Positions 15,634 through 23,687 of a stretch of DNA of 35,951 nt are shown here, in pieces. The stretch is from Myxococcales bacterium FL481. GTDB taxonomy: Bacteria > Myxococcota_A > Polyangia > Nannocystales > Nannocystaceae. Under the pieces are notes generated by a model. That model was given only the letters and a program-made list of their open reading frames with translations, had not been told where the DNA came from and ran no database searches. The stretch's first letter is position 1, and the number at the start of each line of letters is the position of its first letter. The position numbers and the translations under genes are program-made. The stretch covers positions 1-35,951 of the forward strand of contig QKPP01000023.1 in assembly GCA_006508105.1 (NCBI GenBank). Reading direction: 5' to 3'.

Positions 15634-17145
15634 CTACTCCGGCGCGCCGTCGATATGCGCCTCTAACCAGTCGTAGACCTCCGACCCGATCGGATCGCCG
15701 ATCGCCTGACCGGCTGGGATTGAGTCGTAGAAGTGAACGCCCGCCCAGAGGCGACTGATCCCACACTCATTCGCAAATTCATCCCAAGTCGCCCAGCCCA
15801 GCGTTTCCGGCTGCGCTGGCGTGACCCCCGGCTCGATCTGGGATCCTCCGGCCGGAACGGCGAGCGGTTCGCCGGCGATCGGGATGGCCGGCGTCCAAAA
15901 CGAAAGGTTGTTTGCGGCCGCCGGGCTCATGCCCATGATGTGCTCAAAGTAGAGCTTGGTGGCGGTCGAATGGGCCCGACAAAAACTCGCGCTGGCGCTC
16001 GGGTATTCGGGGTGGTTTGCGGATTGGAGGTAGGGGCGCCATTCGGATCCGGTGATGTCATCCACCACGCCTCGTCCGGGGCCTCCCCACGCGGTCAGAT
16101 CGGTTTCGCCGTAGAGGTAGGCGATGGCGGAGAACGGCCGCACCGCGTCGAAGTGCCGCTTATTCTCCCAGATCGTGATCGCGGTGTCGAAAGCCGCAAC
16201 GTTGACGAGGAAATCCAACTGCACAAACTGCTCGAGACTCAGCTGGTGAGCCAAACTGGCGGCTAAGGTCGAGAATCCGAGGCTGATGATCTTGTTGTCG
16301 AAGAACTCAGCTATCAGTTTCTGGCGGTCGGTCAGGGCCACCTGAGCCGCGAGCACCTCGTCGGCTTGCTGACGGTAGGCCGGCAGCGGCCGACCGCCCC
16401 GTTTCACCGCGTAGCTCTTCCAGGGAGCGGGGGCCCACCGAGTCACCTCGTCGTAGCTGAACGGGCTGGTACGTCCGAGCTGTGGGGTGACGAACTGTTG
16501 AGAGAAGAAGATGCCAGTCCCAGTGGAGAGCGTATCGGGTTGCCAGCGCCGCGGGTTCCACAGGCGCTCCGCTGAGTTCACCGGGCGGTAGCCCGTGTAG
16601 TCAACGTAGGGTCGACGGTTGTAGAGACTGCCGTCTTCGTCGCCCAGCTGGTTCATCCCGTCATGCTCGCGCGCGGCGACGACCGCCGCGCCCGCGACAT
16701 TTCCCACTCCGACCGGCGTGCTAACGTCGGCCGAGTCGTCGTTTGGATCGAGGCCCAGCCCCCACATCAGCCCGTCCCAGTCTTGAGCAAACTGAGGCAT
16801 CAAGCTGTGCAGAACCTCGTGGCTGGCGTAGAGCAGCGCGATATTGCGCTCTCTGTCGCCGCCCGCCAGGCGGCCCAGATCGGAATAAACCCCCACTGCA
16901 CTGGGGCTGTAGGGCGCAATCGCGTCGAACCAGCTGGCGGTGATCAGGGTCGTTGTCCGCAGAATCAACGGAGCGTCCCCGGGTGCAACCGTCGAGAGCA
17001 AATTGGGCACCACCGTGCCGATAACGGCCACGGGCGCGCAGATTGAGGGCTCTGTGGGAGCACACTCGACGGCGTGAGCGTCGGAAGGAGAGATGAACAA
17101 ACCGATCGCCGCGGCGATGAAGACAAGAGTACCGGTGCGTTTCAT
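15634..17145 (-). CDS. Vanadium haloperoxidase-like secreted protein (PAP2 fold) with altered PSGH motif
   Basis: A 503-residue protein with a signal peptide (MKRTGTLVFIAAAIGLFISP, cleavage near AHA). The vanadate-binding motifs of vanadium haloperoxidases and PAP2 phosphatases are recognisable: K329-x6-R336-P337 (KRHFDAVRP) and S464-R465-x5-H471-x3-D474 (SRLWAGVHFYD). The middle motif, usually PSGH, reads PSAS at 382-385 in HPEYPSASASF. The acid-base His and the Gly are therefore replaced, although the rest of the surrounding sequence is family-like. The protein may be an inactive or altered homologue with a different reaction. The AGGA-preceded ATG at 17145 is clear. It is divergent from the peroxiredoxin-like gene and convergent with the NrfD operon. 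Confidence 0.88.
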   Translation of the reverse strand: MKRTGTLVFIAAAIGLFISPSDAHAVECAPTEPSICAPVAVIGTVVPNLLSTVAPGDAPLILRTTTLITASWFDAIAPYSPSAVGVYSDLGRLAGGDRERNIALLYASHEVLHSLMPQFAQDWDGLMWGLGLDPNDDSADVSTPVGVGNVAGAAVVAAREHDGMNQLGDEDGSLYNRRPYVDYTGYRPVNSAERLWNPRRWQPDTLSTGTGIFFSQQFVTPQLGRTSPFSYDEVTRWAPAPWKSYAVKRGGRPLPAYRQQADEVLAAQVALTDRQKLIAEFFDNKIISLGFSTLAASLAHQLSLEQFVQLDFLVNVAAFDTAITIWENKRHFDAVRPFSAIAYLYGETDLTAWGGPGRGVVDDITGSEWRPYLQSANHPEYPSASASFCRAHSTATKLYFEHIMGMSPAAANNLSFWTPAIPIAGEPLAVPAGGSQIEPGVTPAQPETLGWATWDEFANECGISRLWAGVHFYDSIPAGQAIGDPIGSEVYDWLEAHIDGAPE

Positions 17146-17441
17146 GCTGTGTATCCTGTGTCGTCTACGATCTCAGGGATCGCGAGAACTTTAGGGGATC
17201 ATGCCAAGACCGGGAAGCGAAACGTCCTTCTCCGAACGCGACCCGATACTCTTCCCTACACAAGCGATCCTGCATAAGCGCTTCTCGCTTGCTGATCCAA
17301 GGGGCCAAGCGGTGGTCGGTCGTGGCTACTACTACACTGCAAGAGCTTGAGCGGGAGAGCTCCCCCGAGACGAGGACCGATGTTACAGCACCGAAACAAG
17401 CCCTTGGTCAGCGTTGTGGGCTCGGGACGCGCGGCTAGACT
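17146..17441. other. Divergent intergenic region
   Basis: A 296-base gap holding the promoters of the haloperoxidase-like and peroxiredoxin-like genes. It is less GC-rich near 17330-17400. No operator was recognised. Confidence 0.35.
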
Positions 17442-18011
17442 ATGACCGTGGTCGAGAAACTCCGCCCTGGAGTGCAGATGCCGGCGTGGACTGCAGAGTC
17501 GTTGACAAGCAAGACGATCTCTTCGTCCGACATCTCCGGGAACATGGCCCTCCTCACGTTCTACCGCTACGCCAGCTGTCCAGTCTGCGCGAGCACGCTG
17601 GCCCAGTACCGGGTGCGCGCGGGCGAGATCACCAGCCGCGGTGTGGAGCTGATATCGTTTTTTCATTCCCCGGTAGAACGAATGAAGGTGTATTTCGATC
17701 CGGGATCGATCCCGTTTGAGGTGGTCTGCGATCCCGAGCGGGAGATCTACGAGCGCTTCCGCGTCACTTCACGCGTCTCCGGCCTCTTCGATCCTCGGGC
17801 CTTGGGCGGCATCGTTCGCTCCGCCAGATATGCGATTCAACGAAACCCCTTCAGCGTGGATGGAAGTGTGGCGATGATGCCGGCAGACTTCCTGTTCGAT
17901 CGAGATGGCCGGCTGCTCGACTCCAACTACGGCGCGCACGTATCCGACGGCTGGTCGGTCGATGAGGCCCTCGCCGTCATCGACCGCTTCCGGACAGCAC
18001 GCGCGGCCTAA
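17442..18011 (+). CDS. Peroxiredoxin-like (AhpC/TSA) thioredoxin-fold protein
   Basis: A 189-residue thioredoxin-fold protein. The active-site segment is FYRYASCPVCAS with Cys46 and Cys49, a CxxC arrangement rather than the single peroxidatic Cys of classical AhpC. It belongs to the 'peroxiredoxin-like' AhpC/TSA subgroup, with further conserved parts SFFHSPVERMKVYFDP, FEVVCDPEREIYERFRV, and the cis-Pro region MMPADFLFDRDGRLLDSNYG. No signal peptide is present, so it is cytoplasmic. Likely roles are peroxide or disulfide reduction; the substrate is unknown. The ATG at 17442 is the first in-frame start. It stands alone, divergent from the haloperoxidase-like gene. Confidence 0.85.
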   Translation: MTVVEKLRPGVQMPAWTAESLTSKTISSSDISGNMALLTFYRYASCPVCASTLAQYRVRAGEITSRGVELISFFHSPVERMKVYFDPGSIPFEVVCDPEREIYERFRVTSRVSGLFDPRALGGIVRSARYAIQRNPFSVDGSVAMMPADFLFDRDGRLLDSNYGAHVSDGWSVDEALAVIDRFRTARAA

Positions 18012-18028
18012 ACATCGACGGCCGCGCG
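18000..18028 (+). terminator. GC-rich hairpin at the end of the peroxiredoxin-like gene
   Basis: A 9-base inverted repeat, CGCGCGGCC (18000-18008) and GGCCGCGCG (18020-18028), with an 11-base loop that contains the TAA stop. No T-run follows, so it may stabilise the mRNA end rather than terminate alone. Confidence 0.35.
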
Positions 18029-18287
18029 CATCCGCCCGGACGGTACGCGTGGCTTATGCATCGAAGGCAATTTGCGCATCCGCCGATCCGAGCGACTCCA
18101 CGCAACCCACGCCCACAGCGCGCCACCCTGGCTGAGGCGACGCCGAGGCTCGGACGTCTTCGGCCCGCTTGAGCACCCGGAGGCCCGTCTCAGGCCGCCC
18201 TGCACTCCTCGCGTCGCCTCACGCGTTGTTCGCGATCCACCTTCAGTCCCACCTTCAGTCCCACCCAACGACAACGTCGACGAGCGG

Positions 18288-18908
18288 CTAGAGTGACCCG
18301 CAATCGCGACCGAACGCAGTGAGGTTGAAGACGGTGGCGTCCCAGCCGAGTGGCGAGCCGGCGGGACGGTTGTGATACGAGTTGACACACCCGCATTCGC
18401 CATTGGAGTTGACTGGCACCAAACACAGCCCAGCCGGTCCACCCAGTCGCGGGACTCCGTTCGGGCACGGCCCGCCGAACCCTGGCCACGTCACCCACCT
18501 AAAAGCGCCGAATCGGCAGGGCGTCAGCGAGCAGTCAGTCTCGCGAGCCACGCGGTTGAAAATCGTCGCATTGAAGCCAAACGGGGCTCCTGCGGGCGAG
18601 TTCACGGCCGTGTTTTCACACTCACACGCACCGCTCGCGTCCACTGGCGCAAGGCATAGCCCGGCAACTCGGTCAACGCCGGTGGGGCATGGCGTCGCCG
18701 GGTCGCCTGGCCACTCCTGCCAGGAGAACACACCAAATTCGCACGCCGGCGTGGCGGGACCTTGAGGTGACGGCCGCGTAAGGGATGAGTCGAGCTCCGC
18801 TCGCCTGCCCGATGCCTCGGCCTGCGCCAGCGGCAACGATAGTCCACCGGCTTCGGCGGTGAACAAGCAGAAACCGGCCACGAACAACAGCGTGTGATGA
18901 GTTCTCAT
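18288..18908 (-). CDS. Secreted protein with two six-cysteine tandem repeats, unknown family
   Basis: A 206-residue exported protein. The N-terminus MRTHHTLLFVAGFCLFTAEA is a signal peptide, followed by a spacer to about residue 55. Two homologous ~70-residue repeats then fill the chain, residues 56-126 and 131-203. Each has six cysteines in the same order: C-FG-FxW--WPG---PCP-GV-R--GLCL-PV---G-C-C-N----PAG-P-G--AT-FN----R--DC. This suggests three disulfides per repeat. I do not recognise the domain. An AAGGAG directly before the ATG is a strong ribosome-binding site. The gene stands alone, with a 276-base gap to the peroxiredoxin-like gene. It may be a surface or secreted ligand-binding protein. 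Confidence 0.75.
   Translation of the reverse strand: MRTHHTLLFVAGFCLFTAEAGGLSLPLAQAEASGRRAELDSSLTRPSPQGPATPACEFGVFSWQEWPGDPATPCPTGVDRVAGLCLAPVDASGACECENTAVNSPAGAPFGFNATIFNRVARETDCSLTPCRFGAFRWVTWPGFGGPCPNGVPRLGGPAGLCLVPVNSNGECGCVNSYHNRPAGSPLGWDATVFNLTAFGRDCGSL
18300..18743 (-). repeat. Two tandem ~215-base coding repeats
   Basis: Repeat 1 covers 18531-18743 and repeat 2 covers 18300-18518 (minus strand). They encode the two six-cysteine units of the secreted protein. They align throughout at protein level (FG.F.W...WPG; AG.P.G..AT.FN) but are well diverged, so the duplication is old. Confidence 0.75.
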
Positions 18909-19517
18909 TTGGTGCTCCTTTTTGAGCAGCCAGCGCAGCCAGATCGACCGCGGGCCGCATGTTGGGCTTATGGCAGTTGATCGCCGAAAGCACCGACAAG
19001 ATATCGCGGCCGCCGACTGTGCAAATCCGATGCGGCGTTTCGTTGCGGCAACGTTCCTGTGAATCGTTCACGCAGTGCGTTTTCAGGCGCACGATGAGGC
19101 GGCGGTTTGATCAATCCCGCGCCCGCTGACCAGAACCCGTGGCCGCCTTCAGTTGCCGCCGACCCCGCAGAGTCGATTCGCACAGTGAGCGTTGCCGCCC
19201 GATCTCAGCGCTCACCCACGAGCGTCCGGCCAACGCTGGGACCTGAGGATCCCCCCGCTCTTCTGGTGAACCCAGTCGAGCGTGTCTGACTCACAAGCTC
19301 AATCCAACGACGAACCATTGGCAAGCCGACCCCAAGACGCTGGCCGCTTCGAGTCAGAATTACGCGACTTGGACTGTGCTTGAGCGCCTCGCACCATCCG
19401 ACGTACTCGTGCGATTGCCGATGCCCCCGACGACGAACAAAAAGACCGTCGCCTGCCTAGCCACCTCTGACACTCGGCGGAGCGAGCGACCCGCTGAGTC
19501 GTGGGCCGACGCCCGCG
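18909..19517. other. Stretch with no supported gene
   Basis: About 610 bases upstream of the secreted-protein gene and downstream of the ABC permease. The secreted-protein promoter should lie near 18930-19000. A 33-codon plus-strand frame from a GTG at 19282 to 19383 has a plausible acidic translation but no family support. Nothing else was recognised. Confidence 0.35.
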
Positions 19518-20261
19518 CTAGGCCGAGCGGGCGACCCTTTGAAAATGCCAGGAGAATGCGCCCACCCACAGAAGCGACACCAACACGCTGGGGACCACCA
19601 TCCATGCCCAGTCCCCGCCATCGTGTGCGACCCACCAGATTTTGCAGGGCCAGTACGAGGGCACAAGCCCCGCGATGTACTGGAGTGGCTCGGGCACGAA
19701 GAACGCCGCCAACGGGACGAGCCCGAATACATTGACCGCCTTGAGTAGCGCGAACGCTTCGGTTTTGGTGCTGGCGAGAGCGGATAAGATCAGTCCGGCG
19801 GCGTGACCCGTCGGAGCGATCAGCAGTGCCGCCGTGCCAACCGCCAACCAGCTATCCGGGCAGCCGACGCCAACGATGAGGGCCTCTAGGCACACCAACC
19901 CGAAGGTGGCCACGAGCATCTGGGCACCGAGCACCCCCAAGTGCACCATCGGTGCCGTCGGGGTCACCGCGAGCGCGCGCAGGGTCCCCTCCTCGCGGCT
20001 CTCGAGCAGGAGTAGACCCCCTACGATGCCGCACAAGGCGGCCGCGTTGACCAAGATGAAGTAACTGATGCCCATGGGGATGAACGGGGCGATGTCGAAG
20101 CTGAGGCGTTCGAAGACCACCGCGTGCAGCCAGGGCACAATCCAACGCGACGCGATCGCCACGCCAATCACGTATGTCGACATGCCGACGAGAAACTTGT
20201 CGCGACGAAGCCGGCGCCAGTCGCTGGCCAAGATCGTGAACACGGTTGCGGTCAGGTGCAT
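19518..20261 (-). CDS. ABC transporter permease (second subunit)
   Basis: A 247-residue membrane protein with about six helices, of the ABC-2 exporter permease type. Helical stretches include FILVNAAALCGIVGGLLLL, VLGAQMLVATFGLVCLEALI, TAALLIAPTGHAAGLILSAL and MVVPSVLVSLLWVGAFSW. The EGTLRALAVTP segment is the usual coupling region of this family, next to the ATPase. The ATG at 20261 lies one base after the stop of the first permease gene, confirming the operon. The long frame further upstream overlaps that gene and is not used. Together with the first permease it should form the heterodimeric channel of the TetR-regulated exporter. Confidence 0.85.
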   Translation of the reverse strand: MHLTATVFTILASDWRRLRRDKFLVGMSTYVIGVAIASRWIVPWLHAVVFERLSFDIAPFIPMGISYFILVNAAALCGIVGGLLLLESREEGTLRALAVTPTAPMVHLGVLGAQMLVATFGLVCLEALIVGVGCPDSWLAVGTAALLIAPTGHAAGLILSALASTKTEAFALLKAVNVFGLVPLAAFFVPEPLQYIAGLVPSYWPCKIWWVAHDGGDWAWMVVPSVLVSLLWVGAFSWHFQRVARSA

Positions 20262-20262
20262 C

Positions 20263-20970
20263 TCAAGCCTCTGGGAACGCGATGTGGGCGGCGAAGCGCC
20301 GGTAGCAGAAGATGGCCGAGGCCACGACGGAGAGGACCCCAATTCCGATCGCGTAGGCCCATTGCCCGCCGCTCAGCGGGACGAACCCGGCCTGCATGAA
20401 CAACAACGGTGCGCGTGACGGGATGAGGAACCAAACTGCGTCGGGGCCGAGCTCGAGTACGGACAAGAACGGCAGCTGCAACACCATCGCCACCAGCGCC
20501 CCGACGGGAAACAAGAAGCTTTGAATCGAGCGGTGCGACGCGGCCAGGCCGAGACCCATGAACGTATAGAATCCGCCCAGCATCAGCAAACCCACCCCTA
20601 GCCACCCGGGGCTGCGCGCGAGTCCAGGAGCTGCGATGAGGTAGACGATGATGCTCTCGACCAACGCGAACAAAGACAGCGTGATCGCCTTGGACAGGAT
20701 GTAGTCCCAGGTGGTGATCATCGAGGTGCGGAGCGCCTGCAGCGTACCGGTGGACTTGTCGACCAAGAGCATGGCCGCGCCGAACATGAAGGTCGTGCCG
20801 CCCAACACCGTGATGTAGAAGATCGGAATGAGGCGGGGCAGATACGCTTCCGGGACCAGAAACCGCAGCACCAAGCCGAACACGACCGCAACGGGGACCC
20901 CCGCGCCGTACAGCTTGGCGCGGGACTGCTGCAGCACGTCGAGCCGTATCACCGAGCGCAGGCGGTTCAT
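20263..20970 (-). CDS. ABC transporter permease (first subunit)
   Basis: A 235-residue ABC-2-type permease with about six helices. Segments include FGLVLRFLVPEAYLPRLIPI, GGTTFMFGAAMLLVD, LSLFALVESIIVYLIAAPGL, VGLLMLGGFYTFMGLGLAA and IGIGVLSVVASAIF. The coupling motif is DKSTGTLQALRTSMI. The start ATG at 20970 overlaps the ATPase stop by 4 bases (ATGA), so it is translationally coupled to the ATPase. It is 1 base from the second permease. It resembles drug or antibiotic exporters of the two-permease ABC-2 kind; the substrate is unknown. Confidence 0.85.
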   Translation of the reverse strand: MNRLRSVIRLDVLQQSRAKLYGAGVPVAVVFGLVLRFLVPEAYLPRLIPIFYITVLGGTTFMFGAAMLLVDKSTGTLQALRTSMITTWDYILSKAITLSLFALVESIIVYLIAAPGLARSPGWLGVGLLMLGGFYTFMGLGLAASHRSIQSFLFPVGALVAMVLQLPFLSVLELGPDAVWFLIPSRAPLLFMQAGFVPLSGGQWAYAIGIGVLSVVASAIFCYRRFAAHIAFPEA

Positions 20971-21821
20971 GTCAAGCTCCGGCCGGTGATTTGGACAAAC
21001 ACGTCCTCGAGCGACGTCTCTTGCGAGTGCACCGAGACGAGCCGTTCCTGACGCAGAACTCGCTGAAAATCCTCGTTGCCCGCGAGGCCATCGAGAGCAA
21101 ATACCTCGGACTTCGGTTCGTCCTCTGGCCCGTAGCTGACCCGGAGCTCCCGTCGGCCGAACCGGCGCTCGAGAACCTCCGGCGCATCGCACTCGACGAT
21201 GCGACCATCAACAATAAACGCCACTCGGTCGCAAAGCGTATGGGCGACGTGCATGTCGTGGGTGGTGATGATTGTGGTCGCCCCTTGCCGCTTGCGCGCC
21301 AGCACCAGATCACGAACCTTGACGGCGTTGACCGGGTCCAGGCCCGACGTAGGCTCGTCAAGAAACCACAGTTTGGGTCGATTGAGGAGGCTTCGGGCCA
21401 GAGTCAGCCGGTTCTTCATGCCCTTGGAGTAGTCGGACACCGGCTTGTCACCGTGATCCTCGAGGCCCACCAAGGCCAGCACGCTTTCCGGAGACTCCGT
21501 ATCGCCATCGAACATGTTGCGGAAAAAGGTCAGGTTCTCCGTGGCCGTCAGCTTGCTGTAGTGGTTGGGCAGTTCGAAGTGCACGCCGATCTGACGGTAG
21601 TAGTCTCGGCCCCAGGCGGGGAGGGCCTTTCCCAACACTTCAATCTCACCTTGCCAGCCGCGCAACAACCCGATCAAGATGTTTTGTGTGGTGCTCTTGC
21701 CGGCCCCGCTCGGTCCGAGAAAGCCAAATACCTCCCCACGCTCGACCTCAAAGCTCATGTCGGCAATGGTCGGCGCCGGGGCTTTGGGGTAGCAAAAACG
21801 CAGACCAGAAACGCGAATCAT
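20967..21821 (-). CDS. ABC transporter ATP-binding protein
   Basis: A 284-residue ATPase with all nucleotide-binding motifs: Walker A GPSGAGKS (36-43), a signature of the YSKGMKNRL kind (SKGM in place of the canonical SGGQ, common in exporter ATPases), Walker B LWFLDEPTSGLDP and the switch His in TTHDMH. After the ATPase core a ~75-residue C-terminal extension (RFGRRELRVSYGPEDEP onwards) ends SLEDVFVQITGRSL, typical of DrrA/CcmA-like exporter ATPases. It drives the two downstream permeases, probably exporting a hydrophobic compound. Both ends overlap neighbours by 4 bases. Confidence 0.92.
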   Translation of the reverse strand: MIRVSGLRFCYPKAPAPTIADMSFEVERGEVFGFLGPSGAGKSTTQNILIGLLRGWQGEIEVLGKALPAWGRDYYRQIGVHFELPNHYSKLTATENLTFFRNMFDGDTESPESVLALVGLEDHGDKPVSDYSKGMKNRLTLARSLLNRPKLWFLDEPTSGLDPVNAVKVRDLVLARKRQGATTIITTHDMHVAHTLCDRVAFIVDGRIVECDAPEVLERRFGRRELRVSYGPEDEPKSEVFALDGLAGNEDFQRVLRQERLVSVHSQETSLEDVFVQITGRSLT

Positions 21822-22498
21822 CGTTCCGCCTCCTTTGTGCCGAGTCCGTAGCGAATGATGTCCGTGACGCCGCGCACAAGACCGAGCACATCGTCCTCGT
21901 CGAGCGCGGCGAGCAACTCCGGGCGCTCCAAGTAGGTCTCGATCGAGACCGCCTGGAGGCGCGCGATTTGGTGCACCATGCCTTCGCCCAACGCGTACGT
22001 CAGCAACGCGCTGGCCGCATCGAGGTGCACATCACGTCGGACTTCTCCCTGGGCCCGCGCCCGCTCGAGCAAACCGCAAAAAAACGATGCGGCAGCGGCG
22101 TCACGAGCCTCTGCCACCGCTCGGATCGCGGGATCGGGGTCGCGCTCACGCATGAACCGAAATCCGAGTCGGGCCAGCGCAGGCCGAGCGACGGTAAACC
22201 GCATTCCTCGGAGATACAGCGACTCCAGTACCTCCCAAATCGACGGGCTGGATCCCGGCGGCTCATCTTGAATGGCCGCAGTTTTCTCCCGCCCAATATA
22301 GTCGGTGAACAGCCAAATATAGAGATCGGACTTGCCCTCGAAGTACTGATACATACTCCCCTTCGAGACGCCGGCTGCGACCACGATGCGGTCGAGCGTG
22401 GCCTTGGCGTACGGCTGGCTGCCGAACTCGTCGATGGCGGCATCGATGATCCGCTGGCGCTTGTCGGCCGGTAGGTTCAGGAAGGTTTCACGCGGCAT
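21818..22498 (-). CDS. TetR-family transcriptional regulator of the ABC exporter
   Basis: A 226-residue TetR protein. The N-terminal helix-turn-helix is RIIDAAIDEFGSQPYAKATL / DRIVVAAGVSKGSMYQYFEG (residues ~15-54), the highly conserved DNA-binding part. The C-terminal ligand/dimerisation domain is variable and helical. It lies first in the exporter operon and overlaps the ATPase gene by 4 bases. Two perfect palindromes at 22600-22632, upstream of its start, are its likely operators. By family behaviour it would repress the operon until an exported compound binds. The inducer is unknown. Confidence 0.9.
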   Translation of the reverse strand: MPRETFLNLPADKRQRIIDAAIDEFGSQPYAKATLDRIVVAAGVSKGSMYQYFEGKSDLYIWLFTDYIGREKTAAIQDEPPGSSPSIWEVLESLYLRGMRFTVARPALARLGFRFMRERDPDPAIRAVAEARDAAAASFFCGLLERARAQGEVRRDVHLDAASALLTYALGEGMVHQIARLQAVSIETYLERPELLAALDEDDVLGLVRGVTDIIRYGLGTKEAER

Positions 22499-22866
22499 CG
22501 GACGCTTCGATGGTGGTGGCGACGCTCGGGGACCGAATGGGCCCGGCGACGGCGACCCGCCGCTGAGTTCTCCACGGACTCGGGCTGGATCGGTGAGGAC
22601 ATGACTGAGTAGTCATGTGACTAGTAAGTCACATTCGGAGCCACCCGTCAAGGCGCTCCTGCGGGATTTTCTGGACGAGCGTCGGCGCGACGGTCGACCT
22701 GCGCCCGATGGGGCTTGGCGACCACTGCGTCAGCTAGACCCGCCGCGTGGCCCGATTCCAGACAGTGGGGACATCGACACGCAACTCCACACGCTGGCGC
22801 CGCCTCCGCCCTCCAACCGAATGCCGACGCCGAACGCGGGCGTTCGCTCGCGAACGGACGCCCGAC
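22499..22866. other. Promoter region of the exporter operon and gap to the chemotaxis genes
   Basis: About 370 bases. It contains the TetR operators at 22600-22632. The rest, to the cheR stop at 22867, has only unsupported open frames on both strands. No clear terminator was found downstream of cheR. Confidence 0.45.
22600..22632. promoter_or_regulatory. Two tandem palindromic TetR-type operators
   Basis: Operator 1 (22600-22617) is CATGACT-GAGT-AGTCATG. Operator 2 (22617-22632) is GTGACT-AGTA-AGTCAC. Both are perfect and share the core TGACT-N4-AGTCA, with centres 16 bases apart. They lie about 100-135 bases upstream of the TetR start and should be the autoregulation sites of the exporter operon. 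Two copies of one core motif with different spacer bases argue for real selection. Confidence 0.75.
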
Positions 22867-23685
22867 TCAGGCCGACCGCTCGACGCGAGCCCGCCGCGTC
22901 GCTTGGCGACGATACAAGCTCGCCGCGGGCGGGCCGGCGAGCACGAACCCCGGCGGTGCCGGGTCGCCCGGACCCAGGCCCAGCAGACCTCCGTCGGTCA
23001 CCGTGCCGGCCACGTGCCCAAGGATCCTCTCCCGCGTACTGTCGTCGAAGTAGATCAGCACGTTGCACAGCATCACAAGCTCGTACAAGGAACCCGCGGC
23101 CGGTCGATGCAAGAGGTTGTGTGACCGAAACTGAGTGAAGCGCCGCAGCGGCTCGGACGCTTGCCACCCGGCGTCCGCCCGCTCGAACCAACGGGTCTTG
23201 ACGCTGGCGGGAAGGCCCCGGGCCGCCTCTAGCTCGGTGTAGTGTCCGCGTCGAGCTCGGGCCACGGCCTCTCGGGACGCGTCCGTGCCCAGCACCTGCG
23301 CTTGACTGGGATCGAGTCCCGCCTCGCCGAGGGTCACCGCAACGCTGTAGGCCTCCTGGCCACTGGAGCAAGCCGCCGACCAGACTCGAAGCGAGCCGCC
23401 GGACCTCAGTTCGCGCAACCGCGGAATCTCGCTTCGCACGGCGGCGAACGCCGCCGGATTGCGAAAGAATCGTGTTTCGTTGTTGGTCAGCGCGGCGATC
23501 AACTCCGGCTCGATCGAGGCCCGCCGGGTTCGCGCCGCGTCGATCAAGCTATCGACACTCGCATGGCCGAGCTCGTGGGCGAGCGCACTCAATGCTCGCT
23601 TGACCCGAACGTTGGTGGGGTCAATCACCATCCCGATTCGGCGCCGCACGAGGTCGCAAGCCCATTGCGCGTGTTCTGGTCTCAC
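22867..23685 (-). CDS. cheR: CheR chemoreceptor methyltransferase
   Basis: A 272-residue SAM-dependent protein-glutamate methyltransferase that methylates chemoreceptors. The N-terminal helical domain (to ~residue 65) precedes TNNETRFFRNPAAFAAV, the CheR-typical NETxFFR motif. The SAM-binding part is LRVWSAACSSGQEAYSVAV (the GCSTGEEPYS-type motif, with Gly and Thr changed), then QVLGTDASREAVARARRGHY. VMLCNVLIYFDDSTRERIL is the closing FCRNVLIYF-type block. The GTG at 23685 lies 2 bases after the cheB stop behind an AAAGGCGGG. The longer open frame overlaps cheB and is not used. It adds methyl groups that CheB removes, adapting the adjacent MCP. Confidence 0.92.
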   Translation of the reverse strand: MRPEHAQWACDLVRRRIGMVIDPTNVRVKRALSALAHELGHASVDSLIDAARTRRASIEPELIAALTNNETRFFRNPAAFAAVRSEIPRLRELRSGGSLRVWSAACSSGQEAYSVAVTLGEAGLDPSQAQVLGTDASREAVARARRGHYTELEAARGLPASVKTRWFERADAGWQASEPLRRFTQFRSHNLLHRPAAGSLYELVMLCNVLIYFDDSTRERILGHVAGTVTDGGLLGLGPGDPAPPGFVLAGPPAASLYRRQATRRARVERSA

Positions 23686-23687
23686 GT

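Noticed and set aside
17256..17666. A 136-residue minus-strand frame upstream of and across the peroxiredoxin-like gene
   Set aside because: Overlaps the peroxiredoxin active-site coding region on the other strand and has no family features.
19282..19383. A 33-codon plus-strand ORF starting GTG, acidic composition
   Set aside because: No homology recognised, no clear ribosome-binding site, and it is isolated; not enough to call a gene.
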